This document shows, piece by piece, positions 50,695 to 59,649 of a stretch of 64,000 nucleotides of DNA. The position numbers were made by a program, and so were the translations under genes. Each line of letters starts with the position of its first letter. Positions within the stretch are counted from its first letter, which is position 1. The notes beneath the pieces are model-generated. The model was not told the DNA's origin. It saw nothing but the letters and a program-made list of their open reading frames with translations, and did not search any database. The DNA lies in assembly GCA_036268455.1 (NCBI GenBank), contig DATAUD010000010.1, forward strand, positions 62,001 to 126,000, written 5' to 3'. The stretch comes from DATAUD01 sp036268455. Its GTDB lineage: Bacteria; Verrucomicrobiota; Verrucomicrobiia; Limisphaerales; Palsa-1400.

Positions 50695-53600
50695 TTATTG
50701 AATTTGCAATCGATAGAATGTCGCCTTGTTGGTCGGGTTGACAGTCAACTGGTTGTTCGGCGGATTGGTGGCTATGGCGGTCCATTTTACGAGGTTGGAG
50801 GAACTCTCCAATACCCAGCCGGCGTAGCCCGCGGGCCAAGCAAAGGTGATCGCACCCGGAGCGGCTGCGGCAACATCCACTGACGGCGGTTGCGTTTGCA
50901 ATTGAACAGTCGCGACGCCGTAGCGTCCGGCCAAATAGGTGTTGGCCAGTTGGAGATCGCCGCCGGTCAGAGCCCGATTGTAAAGGAGAACCTCGCCCAG
51001 ATTACCGGCAAGTTGCGTCTTAAAATCATCTCTTGAACCGACCTTTAAGGGGGTGCCTCCATCTTCAGCGCCGTAGCCGAGCGTGCCACTGCCGTTGGTG
51101 ACAAAATTGAGGTAATGCGTGACCACGGAACTTAAAACGGTGACCCCGCCGACAAAGTACTGCCCGGCGGGCAGGGCCCCAACACTGTTGATGGCGCTGC
51201 TTCCATCACTATCGGCGCGGACATACGATGCGTCGCTGCTTGAGACAGGGTAATCGAAAGGAAAGGCGGAGCTTCCGAAGGTTTTTGCGACGATTGCCTG
51301 GGGGAGGGTTGTATCGGCGAAGTTTGTAAACTCAACCGTGTAAAAGAGAGACATGTCGCTGGTCAGTTCCACGCTCGGAGCGTCAGCGACATCCAAACAC
51401 ATCGGCTGGCCATTGGGGACGAACGAGACAACCGGCTTGCCGATGCTGGGGTCAGTAGTCAAAGAGGGAGCGAGGGCGCCGTTCTGATCAGTGCTGGCAT
51501 TGTTGGTCAGGCCGGATTGGTCGTCCCAAAGGGCGATGGTGCCGTCGGAGTTGGTGGTGATGCCGGTGTCGGCCTTGAGCCAGAGCACGAGACCGTTTGT
51601 TGGGGGAGCATCGGGGAGGTTGGCCGGGTTTCCGGGAATCGTAATTTCGTATGGGATGGAGTTGCTGGAAAACCCGTAAATGTCAACGGCCTGGACCATA
51701 ACATTCACCGTGCCTGGGGTCAGGATATTCAGCGGGATTTGGTAGGGCGGGGAGGTTTCAGTAGCGACCAATTCTCCGTTCACGTAAAAACTCACGCTGC
51801 TGATGGCGGCGGCGCTGGTGATTTGCGCGCCGATGCTGAGGACACCCGGAGCGGTGAGGTTCGTTACGGAGGGTGTGATGGCATTGGTCAGAGCAGCAAC
51901 TGTGACAACCGGAGGATTAACGGCGAGCTGCACCTGGGGCAGCTCATACTTGTCGCTCAGGTAGTTGACTATTTCGCCGACCTCCGCGGTGCTGGGCGCG
52001 TTCGTATATACCTGAATTTCCGCGATGTCGCCGTTCATGGTGTAAATGGTGCCGTTGTTGGCGCTGCGACCGCCAACACGGATGGGGTAACCGGAGTCTG
52101 TTGGCGTGTAGGAAAATGCGGTCGAGCCGTTGGTGTTCAATTGCAGGTAGTGAGTCACGACGCCATTGCCTACAACGACGCCCTCGATGTTGAAATAGGT
52201 GGAGGAGGCTGGGTTGGCGGCAATGGCAGTGCTGCTGACGCCGTTTGCCGTGCCGTTGCCGAGGACGTATTCGTCGAGGCCCGAGGTGACGTTGAGACGA
52301 AACTCGAATGGGTTGGCGTAGCCAATTGAACCGGCATTGCAGTCCGAGAGGATCTCATAGTAGTTGCCGTAGGCGGGAACTCGCGTCACGGCGAAGATGG
52401 CGAAACCCGTTGAGACGTAAGGCGTCACGGTTCCGTTGTCCGCAATGTCGAGGAAGACATTCGAACCGGCTTCGCTGACCGGTGGAGTAAAACGCACGAC
52501 GGGATAGCCATTCTGGGCGTCGGGAATCAGCACGGGCGGAATGCCGGGGGTGACGCCATCAACGGAGGGTTGGTAGGCGTTGTTGGCGTTGCCGGATTGA
52601 TCGTCCCATTCAATCACATTACCGGCGCCATTGGTGACAATGCCCGCATCGGGCTTGAGCCAGAGAGCCAGGCCGTTAGTGACCGGCGGGGCGGTCGCGG
52701 AGCCGGAGAGAGTGACCAGCACGGGCGCGGAGGTAGTCTGGATTCCCCAATTGTCTGTCGCCACGGCGGTAAGGGTGACTACTCCGGGCGTCAGCAGGTT
52801 AACCTCAACTGAGTAAGGAGCGGCAGTCAAAGTGGCGAGATGAATGCCGTTGGCGTACAGGGCCACGTTTGTGATGAAACCGGCAGCCGAACTGGCGTTT
52901 GCCGTTAGTGAAACCGTGGCCGGGGCTGTCAGCGACCCGGCGCTCGGGGCTGTTATATTCACAACCGGCGGGGGGCTGGCATAAACGGGCTGGGCGATGT
53001 CGTATTTGCCATTGAGATAGCTGGCGATGTTTTCGATGTTCGTCGCCGCCTGGGCGCCCTGGTAGATCAGAATTTCAGCGATGTCGCCGTACAAGGCGGC
53101 GCCGGCGTCGTCCCGCATCCCAATGGTCAAAGGCAATGAACTGGCGCCATCTCCAACAGGGCTGACGATAACGTTAGAGGAATAGAGGTTGGCGCCGGAG
53201 TACATCGAAACGGATGTTCCCTGGCACACCACGCCGACGTTGACAAACTGATTGAGCGGGAGCGCAGTACTTGCGGCGCTTGTGAAGCCGGCGTTTCCGA
53301 CGGCTCCGTTTCCCCGGTCCACTGTCGTCTCGCCGGAAGTGGCGTACAGAACGCCAATCGTTTGACCCGAGGATGGAAAAAACCAGTCAAATGGGGCGGC
53401 AAGATTGTTGGAAGCCTTGGACCAGATCATTTGATCCAGGGAGAAAAAGGCCTGTGAGAAGCGAACCACCGCGAATGTGGTAAAATCGTTGGTGAGGAAG
53501 GCCGTGCCGGAGTCGGGGATCACGAGGATGCTGTTGGTGCCGTTGAAATGCACGACAGGCTGGCCGTTGGCGATGTTATTGCTGAACGTGGGCGCAACAG

Positions 53601-54918
53601 TCACGTAGTTGCTGTCCACGAGGGTGGCATATGGCGCGTTGGTGGTGGATGACGCGGTGTTGCCATTCAGGGATTCATCGGCCCAGGACGCGACAGTGCC
53701 ATCCGAGTTGGTGTTGACTCCATAGGCGGCATTCAACCAGACCATCAGGCCATTCGTGGGCGGCGTGACCGGAGCGGCGGGGCCGGTGATCGTGATGCTC
53801 ACCGGGGCGGAAGTTTGCGGCCTGCCGATTTGGTCGAACGCCACGGCGGTCAACGTGACAGGGCCGGGCGTGGCGGAAGAGATGTCCATATTGTAGTTTG
53901 TCGAGGTCGTACTGGCGATGAGGGAGCCATTACCGTAAAGGTTGACGCTTGTTACCAAGCCAGTTGGGCTGGAGGCGCTGATGGAAACGGGAATCGTGGT
54001 ATTGGCGGCAAAGGTGGCATTGTTGGCGGGCGAAGAAACGGAAACGACGGGCGGCGGGTCAAAGACCAAGCCCCATTTGGGTTTGAGGTAATTGTTGACA
54101 ACGTTGAACAACTGGCTGTCCGTAAGAGCGGGTTGGTAAACGAGGACTTCAGCCATGTTGCCGACCAACTGCGTGACAAAATCTTCGCGGGAGCCGATGC
54201 GCAAGGGGCCGGGACCGTTGAGCGCGTTCCAGATGGAATTGGACGAGCCGTTGGGCTGCATGCCGGCATTAAAGTAGGCGCACACCGCGTCGTTCAGATA
54301 ATGCTTCACCGTGCCATTGGCGTATGTGAAACTCATCACTTGATACACACCCGGCTGGGGCTTGAAACTGTTGCCAATAAAGCTTGTGTTGGCCGTACCG
54401 TTTCTCAAATAGAAAATCGTTTCGCCGGCATCAACCGAAGCGTTGTTGTAAAAGTCGAATGGCCCCGGCGCGTTGCCCATGCTCTTGCTGATGCCGGCCC
54501 GGTAGCCGGAGTAACTGTCGTCCTCCTTGACAACAATAATGGTCACGTCGTTGGTCAGGCCGGAAATGGTGGAGCTTGGCGACATGGAAATATCCGGCAC
54601 ATCCAATGCCTTGGAACCGCCGGGGAACCGAAGCGTCGGCAAGCCGTTTAGGGAGTCGTCAAGGTAGGTTGGGGAGTAGGTTGTGTTGTTATTGGTCGGC
54701 GCGGCGTTGTTGCCGTTGCCGGACTGGTCGGCCCAACCAATTACCAGGCCGCTGGCATTGGTTGAAATTCCAGCGTCCGCCTTCAACCAAAGCTGGAGGC
54801 CATTAGTAACGGGCAGCGTCTGCGCTGAAAGGCTTGCGGCTGTCATCGCAAGCGCCGCCCCGACACCTACGGTGATGAACCTCAGCTTCGTTGTTTTGGT
54901 AATCTCCTCGGTTTTCAT
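50695..54918 (-). CDS. Exported protein with four LamG-like / Ig-like module pairs (1407 aa)
   Basis: A signal peptide (FITVGVGAALAMTAASLSA) is followed by four repeats of about 330 residues. Each begins with a concanavalin/LamG-like unit (NGLQLWLKADAGISTNASGL, NGLMVWLNAAYGVNTNSDGT, NGLALWLKPDAGIVTNGAGN, NGLVLWLKADTGITTNSDGT). The first three are followed by an Ig-like Big_9-type unit (PPVVSVSSPANNATFAANTT, PPPVVNITAPSAGSLTAPAT). The C-terminal block (WAGYAGW-like YAGWVLESSSNLVKWTAIAT) is shared with other exported proteins here. LamG units bind sugars or cell-surface ligands. It is the first gene of a four-gene operon and divergent from an AraC-type regulator 260 bp away, its likely controller. 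Confidence 0.9.
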   Translation of the reverse strand: MKTEEITKTTKLRFITVGVGAALAMTAASLSAQTLPVTNGLQLWLKADAGISTNASGLVIGWADQSGNGNNAAPTNNNTTYSPTYLDDSLNGLPTLRFPGGSKALDVPDISMSPSSTISGLTNDVTIIVVKEDDSYSGYRAGISKSMGNAPGPFDFYNNASVDAGETIFYLRNGTANTSFIGNSFKPQPGVYQVMSFTYANGTVKHYLNDAVCAYFNAGMQPNGSSNSIWNALNGPGPLRIGSREDFVTQLVGNMAEVLVYQPALTDSQLFNVVNNYLKPKWGLVFDPPPVVSVSSPANNATFAANTTIPVSISASSPTGLVTSVNLYGNGSLIASTTSTNYNMDISSATPGPVTLTAVAFDQIGRPQTSAPVSITITGPAAPVTPPTNGLMVWLNAAYGVNTNSDGTVASWADESLNGNTASSTTNAPYATLVDSNYVTVAPTFSNNIANGQPVVHFNGTNSILVIPDSGTAFLTNDFTTFAVVRFSQAFFSLDQMIWSKASNNLAAPFDWFFPSSGQTIGVLYATSGETTVDRGNGAVGNAGFTSAASTALPLNQFVNVGVVCQGTSVSMYSGANLYSSNVIVSPVGDGASSLPLTIGMRDDAGAALYGDIAEILIYQGAQAATNIENIASYLNGKYDIAQPVYASPPPVVNITAPSAGSLTAPATVSLTANASSAAGFITNVALYANGIHLATLTAAPYSVEVNLLTPGVVTLTAVATDNWGIQTTSAPVLVTLSGSATAPPVTNGLALWLKPDAGIVTNGAGNVIEWDDQSGNANNAYQPSVDGVTPGIPPVLIPDAQNGYPVVRFTPPVSEAGSNVFLDIADNGTVTPYVSTGFAIFAVTRVPAYGNYYEILSDCNAGSIGYANPFEFRLNVTSGLDEYVLGNGTANGVSSTAIAANPASSTYFNIEGVVVGNGVVTHYLQLNTNGSTAFSYTPTDSGYPIRVGGRSANNGTIYTMNGDIAEIQVYTNAPSTAEVGEIVNYLSDKYELPQVQLAVNPPVVTVAALTNAITPSVTNLTAPGVLSIGAQITSAAAISSVSFYVNGELVATETSPPYQIPLNILTPGTVNVMVQAVDIYGFSSNSIPYEITIPGNPANLPDAPPTNGLVLWLKADTGITTNSDGTIALWDDQSGLTNNASTDQNGALAPSLTTDPSIGKPVVSFVPNGQPMCLDVADAPSVELTSDMSLFYTVEFTNFADTTLPQAIVAKTFGSSAFPFDYPVSSSDASYVRADSDGSSAINSVGALPAGQYFVGGVTVLSSVVTHYLNFVTNGSGTLGYGAEDGGTPLKVGSRDDFKTQLAGNLGEVLLYNRALTGGDLQLANTYLAGRYGVATVQLQTQPPSVDVAAAAPGAITFAWPAGYAGWVLESSSNLVKWTAIATNPPNNQLTVNPTNKATFYRLQIQ

Positions 54919-55178
54919 AATTATCTATTGATTGAAACGACCGGTGTTGCCCTGCGTTGTCATCCGCAAATCCCGATGACTGTTTTATGCGCATGGTGGC
55001 AAAAGTGTTGTTTGTGTGCGGCAAAGGCGTTGTGCGTGTGCTCATCATCCCCAAAAGCGGGTCGCCCTTCAATGCACAGACTGGCATTTCTAGTGAAGAA
55101 AATGGCACAATGGCAGAGCGGCGGGGCTATTCCATTCTTGCAAGTATCTTCCTGCCAGCCCACAGTGCTGTAAAATCG

Positions 55179-56135
55179 ATGGACAAAAAAGCTGAAGCAG
55201 CGCCGGCTGCGCATTATTTACCCAAAATAAAGCCTGTCGTTCCCGGAGGTCTCAAAGGGCTCTTCTGGTGCTTTCCAGCAAGCGTCCGGGATAAAGAGTG
55301 GGGGATATATGTCACCACGATAGGTCTGACACACGTTGCGCCGCATCAGTCCTATCCCCCGACGGGCCACCCGAAACCTTACGATTACCAGTGGGAGCAG
55401 GGCCGGAGATTGCCATTCTATGCGATGGTTTACATTTCAAGAGGGCGAGGGTGGCTGGACTTGGAGCGAATGGAGCGCCGACCGGTCCAAGCCGGAAATG
55501 TGATACTCCTTTTTCCGGGCGTCTGGCATCGTTATGGTCCGGATCGGGAAGTGGGCTGGGACGAGCACTGGGTGGCTTTTAGTGGAACGGTGGCCAAGCG
55601 ATGGATGAAGCAATGTTCTTTTTCGCCAGATCAACCGGTCTTAAAAGCGCGTAACGAAGAAGTTTTTATGGGGATGTTTGCCCGTTTGATTGAGACCGCA
55701 CAGCAAAATCCCGCGGCATTGCAACAACTGATGGCCGCGCAGACGCATGCCTTTCTGGCGACACTCTATTCGGAGCAGCAAACGGCCCTTGGCGGCGGCG
55801 ATGTCGCCAACTCGGTCATTCAGGCCGCCCAAGCCCGAATGCAGGCTGAATTTGCTTCCAATTTGAACGTCCAACAACTGGCGCGCGAATTGAACGTCGG
55901 CTACCGATGGTTTCGTCACGCCTTTGTCCAACAAACCGGTTTTAGTCCGCACCAATACATCGTCGAATTGCGTCTGGCACGCGCGCGGGCCTTGCTGGCA
56001 CAGTCGCCTCTGAAGATCAAGGAGATCGCCGGCTTGAGTGGTTTTGCGAATGAGCACTATTTTTCGCGAATTTTTAAAACCAGAGTTGGGTTGTCCCCCC
56101 AGGAATGGCAGGCCCAGGCGCGAAGTGAAACGTGA
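55179..56135 (+). CDS. AraC-family transcriptional regulator
   Basis: From ATG 55179 (MDKKAEAAPAAHYLPKIKPV) there are 318 residues. Earlier in-frame ATGs exist at 55110 and 54957, but the family N terminus fits this one. The N-terminal cupin is of the AraC-binding type (PFYAMVYISRGRGWLDLERM, GNVILLFPGVWHRYGPDREV). The C-terminal pair of HTH motifs ends with LKIKEIAGLSGFANEHYFSRIFKTRVGLSPQEW, an intact AraC signature. It is divergent from the LamG/pseudopilin operon and probably regulates it in response to a sugar. The 260-bp gap to that operon is its control region; I could not assign an operator there. Confidence 0.95.
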   Translation: MDKKAEAAPAAHYLPKIKPVVPGGLKGLFWCFPASVRDKEWGIYVTTIGLTHVAPHQSYPPTGHPKPYDYQWEQGRRLPFYAMVYISRGRGWLDLERMERRPVQAGNVILLFPGVWHRYGPDREVGWDEHWVAFSGTVAKRWMKQCSFSPDQPVLKARNEEVFMGMFARLIETAQQNPAALQQLMAAQTHAFLATLYSEQQTALGGGDVANSVIQAAQARMQAEFASNLNVQQLARELNVGYRWFRHAFVQQTGFSPHQYIVELRLARARALLAQSPLKIKEIAGLSGFANEHYFSRIFKTRVGLSPQEWQAQARSET

Positions 56136-56325
56136 GAAGCCGTTAGATCAGGGAAATACTTTCCTACGGAAGAGTGCGGTGTTGATGGCGCCAGATGCCC
56201 TTACATAAACCAATTCTTCCCTCCTGCGCTTAAACTTTCCGTGAACCTTCTTTCCGAGGAACGGAGCAAATATATCCGGCTTTTCGTCTAAGATAGTGGC
56301 GAGTCCGGTGTCTTATACAGTGAAC

Positions 56326-56922
56326 ATGGTGTCCGCTCAGGAACAGATGGACGCCGGACGCGCCAGAGGAATGGCGCAGAATGCTGTGATTCAAACAGAA
56401 CAGACCGGCACAGCGTCCGGATGCGAGACGATGGAGCAGCTATTTGCGGCTTTGGAATCGTCTCTCCTGAGTTATGCCCTCCGGTTGACGGGGGAAATAA
56501 GCGTGGCGGAGGACGTCGTTCAGGAAGCTTTCATGAAATTGCAGGCCCAGTTCAAGGAGGTGCGCGATCCAAAGCGCTGGCTTTATAGAACCGCGCACAA
56601 CCTCGCGCTCAATCACCGGCGCCAATCCCGGAAAATCATCCCGCTGGAACCGACCCCCGCCAGCGGCAACGAAGCCGCCGATACCCGTCTGACGCCGGAT
56701 GAGCAGATTGCCCGTTCGGAAGGCATCAACCTGGTGCGGTTGACATTGGAAACATTGGATGAGCGCAGCCGCGAATTGATCCGGCTCAAGTTCACCGAGA
56801 ATCTTTCCTACAAAGAAATCAGCCAGCGCACCGGATTGAAGACGGGGCACATTGGCTATCTGTTGCATCACGCGCTCAAGGAGATGGCCGATGAACTGGC
56901 CAAAAACGGAGTTGTGCCATGA
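56326..56922 (+). CDS. ECF-type RNA polymerase sigma factor
   Basis: From ATG 56326 (MVSAQEQMDAGRARGMAQNA) there are 198 residues; a GTG at 56296 is the other possible start. Region 2 is LESSLLSYALRLTGEISVAEDVVQEAFMKL with RWLYRTAHNLALNHRR. Region 4 is LDERSRELIRLKFTENLSYK, then EISQRTGLKTGHIGYLLHHA. The stop overlaps the next gene's start (ATGA at 56919), so the sigma factor is coupled to its likely anti-sigma regulator. The 160-190 bp upstream show no clear promoter. Confidence 0.93.
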   Translation: MVSAQEQMDAGRARGMAQNAVIQTEQTGTASGCETMEQLFAALESSLLSYALRLTGEISVAEDVVQEAFMKLQAQFKEVRDPKRWLYRTAHNLALNHRRQSRKIIPLEPTPASGNEAADTRLTPDEQIARSEGINLVRLTLETLDERSRELIRLKFTENLSYKEISQRTGLKTGHIGYLLHHALKEMADELAKNGVVP

Positions 56923-59633
56923 ATCCCGATTTGCCGCTCATGAAACGCGAAGACCTTGAGGCCAAGGTCACGGGCCTTTTGCTGGGCGAGTTGCCAGATG
57001 ATGAAGCCGCCCTTCTGCGCGAATTGATCGCCCGGGACGCCGAGTTGGCCCGTTTGCGCGACCGGCTCAAGTTGACTCTCGAATTCCTGCGCGAAGCCAC
57101 CGTCGCGTCTGATCCCGCGCCGTCCGCGCCGCAAAAAATGAGTGAAAGGCGCCGTGAAAAATTGCTGGCTCATTTTAAGACTGTCGCGCCTGCCCCGCGC
57201 TGGAAAATTTCGTGGGTGGCTGTGGCGGCGGTTTTGGCGGGAGGGGCTATTTTGACGGGACTGCTGCTTCCCGCGCTTTCCAGGGCAAAAATGCAGACAC
57301 AAAGGGCCATGGCGGCTCATGTCGCGGAAGATGCTTTGCAACCACCCGCGGCATTACAATGGGCCGCCCCTGCGCTAGCAAGAGGAGGTGGCGGGGGTGC
57401 GTCGGGCAGCGCGGCACCGATGACACGGGAAGGGCGGGGGAGTATCGCTTTGCCGCGGTTGAAAGAGGCTGAAACAGACTCCGCATCTAACTTTTACGTG
57501 GATCATGATACCCGTCAAATGGTCGTCAGTGGTGATGTTTCCAAAGACTACCCGAGTAATGGCGCGCATCCGATAAATTCAAACGAGCCAGCGGACATAA
57601 CTTATGATTACCACAATCTGCCTATATCCCAGTTGGAAGACATCTACCAGGGGTTGACTGGTCGAACCTTGCTTAAGGCCACGACCGGCTCGAGCAAAAA
57701 GGAACCCACTGTCACGCTGAAAATGGCTACCCCTATGACACGTTCGGAGGCAGTTACCGCGGTGGAAACGGTGCTGGGCATGAACGGAATCACTGTGGTC
57801 CCCGTCGGTGACAAGTTCGCCAAAGTTGTCACGGAGCATTACGCATGGTCGGAGGGCGGTCTTAGTTCCGCCAATCCCAATCCGCCAGAAACCGGGAAAA
57901 TGGCGACCCGGATTGTTCAAGTCACAAACACCGAACTGGCAGACGTAACCAACGCGCTCAAACCTTTCGCCGGAAGAGACAACAGCGGCGCCATTAAACC
58001 GGCGGTTATCAATCTCAAGTACGCTCAGGCTTCCGACATTGCCGATGCGCTCAAAGCTTTGGGCGCCAGTGGAGGCACTTCCGTTGGAAAAAGCTCAACT
58101 TCCCCAGTTACCGCCAGCCGCGGCACATTTCAGAATAATCTCGCCCGCAGCAAGTTTTCCGGCCAGGCAAAGGTCATCGTCGACGAACGAAACAACTCGC
58201 TGCTGGTTTTTGCCGGCGGCAGCGACAGAGAAAAAATTGACGACATCGTCAACAAACTCGACGTCGCCCCGCAACAAGCTGTTTCTCAGCCGGCAACGCC
58301 GCAGCCGGAAGTCCTAACGAGCAGCAATGCTTTCTCCACGTTCTCGCTCAATGTCAGCGATGCTTCGTTCAAGCTGGCGCAGGCGAGCTTGCGAAATGGC
58401 ATCATGCCCGATCCTGCCGGCATCCGCAGCGAGGAATTCATCAACGCTTTTGATTATCGGGACCCAGAACCTCCTCCGGGTGCGCCAATCGGCTTTTCCT
58501 GGGACCAAGCCCGGTATCCCTTCGCGCACAATCGCGATTTGCTTCGCTTCAGCGTCAAGACGGCGGCACAGGGGCGCCAGGCCGGACGTCCGCTTAATCT
58601 GGTTTTGCTCCTGGACAAGTCCGGTTCAATGGAACGGGCCGACCGCGTGGAGATCATTCATCAGGCTTTGCGCGTGCTGGCTTCGCAGTTGCAGGCGCAG
58701 GACACCCTTAGTGTGGTGGTCTTCGCCCGCACGGCGCGTCTATGGGTGGATGGCGTGGCGGGCAGCCAGGCGGGCGACATTGCCAATCGTTTGGACAGCC
58801 TTACGCCCGAAGGCGGCACCAATCTGGAAGAGGCCATGAAGCTGGCGTACGAAACCGCGTTGCGCCATTACCTGGCCAACGGCGAAAATCGCGTGGCGCT
58901 TCTCACCGATGGCGCAGCCAACCTCGGCAATGCCGATCCGGAGACGCTCAAACAAAAAGTTGAGGCTAATCAAAAGCAAGGCATCGCGCTGGATTGTTTT
59001 GGAATTGGCTGGGACGGTTATAACGACACTTTGATGGAGACGCTTTCGCGGGCGGGCAATGGCCGTTACGGATTCATCAATACGCCGGAGGAGGCCGCCA
59101 CGGAGTTCGCCGGACAATTGGCCGGCGCGCTTCGTGTCGCGGCGTCGGACGTGAAGGTGCAAGTGGAGTTCAATCCCAATCGGGTGACGGCCTACCGGCA
59201 GATTGGTTACGCCAAACATCAATTGAAGAAGGAGCAATTCCGCGACAACACTGTGGCCGCAGCGCAAATCGGCGCGGCCGAATCCGGCACCGCCCTCTAC
59301 ACGGTGGAAATCAATCCGGCCGGCGACGGCCCGCTTTGCACGGTGCGAGTGCGTTTTCGCGCGCCTGGGACGACCGATTACCAGGAGCGCGCCTGGGACG
59401 TGCCTTACAACGGGGCGGCGGGGGCGCTCGACCAAGCCAGCCCCTCGATGCGGCTGGCGGCGACCGCGTCCGCCTTTTCCGAATGGCTGGCGGGCAGTCC
59501 TTATGCCGGCGAAGTTTCGCCCGATTCATTGCTGGGGTATTTGCGGGATGTTCCTGAAATCTACGGCGCCGATACCCGCCCAAAAAACCTCGAATGGATG
59601 ATCCGCCAGGCCAAGAGCATTTCCGGAAAATAA
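56919..59633 (+). CDS. Anti-sigma-like membrane protein with secretin N-domains and YfbK-type von Willebrand A domain
   Basis: The 904-residue protein is an unusual fusion. Residues 1-85 are an anti-sigma-like helical cytoplasmic part (LLGELPDDEAALLRELIARD). A membrane helix spans about 98-120 (AVAAVLAGGAILTGLLLPAL). Residues about 200-470 hold two secretin (GspD N0/N1-like) repeats (ITYDYHNLPISQLEDIYQGL and RIVQVTNTELADVTNALKPF) ending VDERNNSLLVFAGG. The YfbK N-domain FSTFSLNVSDASFKLAQASL is followed by a VWA domain with the MIDAS DKSGSM at 566-571, and a C-terminal DUF3520-type region ending LEWMIRQAKSI. The sigma gene just before it overlaps by 4 bp. Confidence 0.9.
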   Translation: MNPDLPLMKREDLEAKVTGLLLGELPDDEAALLRELIARDAELARLRDRLKLTLEFLREATVASDPAPSAPQKMSERRREKLLAHFKTVAPAPRWKISWVAVAAVLAGGAILTGLLLPALSRAKMQTQRAMAAHVAEDALQPPAALQWAAPALARGGGGGASGSAAPMTREGRGSIALPRLKEAETDSASNFYVDHDTRQMVVSGDVSKDYPSNGAHPINSNEPADITYDYHNLPISQLEDIYQGLTGRTLLKATTGSSKKEPTVTLKMATPMTRSEAVTAVETVLGMNGITVVPVGDKFAKVVTEHYAWSEGGLSSANPNPPETGKMATRIVQVTNTELADVTNALKPFAGRDNSGAIKPAVINLKYAQASDIADALKALGASGGTSVGKSSTSPVTASRGTFQNNLARSKFSGQAKVIVDERNNSLLVFAGGSDREKIDDIVNKLDVAPQQAVSQPATPQPEVLTSSNAFSTFSLNVSDASFKLAQASLRNGIMPDPAGIRSEEFINAFDYRDPEPPPGAPIGFSWDQARYPFAHNRDLLRFSVKTAAQGRQAGRPLNLVLLLDKSGSMERADRVEIIHQALRVLASQLQAQDTLSVVVFARTARLWVDGVAGSQAGDIANRLDSLTPEGGTNLEEAMKLAYETALRHYLANGENRVALLTDGAANLGNADPETLKQKVEANQKQGIALDCFGIGWDGYNDTLMETLSRAGNGRYGFINTPEEAATEFAGQLAGALRVAASDVKVQVEFNPNRVTAYRQIGYAKHQLKKEQFRDNTVAAAQIGAAESGTALYTVEINPAGDGPLCTVRVRFRAPGTTDYQERAWDVPYNGAAGALDQASPSMRLAATASAFSEWLAGSPYAGEVSPDSLLGYLRDVPEIYGADTRPKNLEWMIRQAKSISGK

Positions 59634-59649
59634 AGGAGAAAGGTTAATT

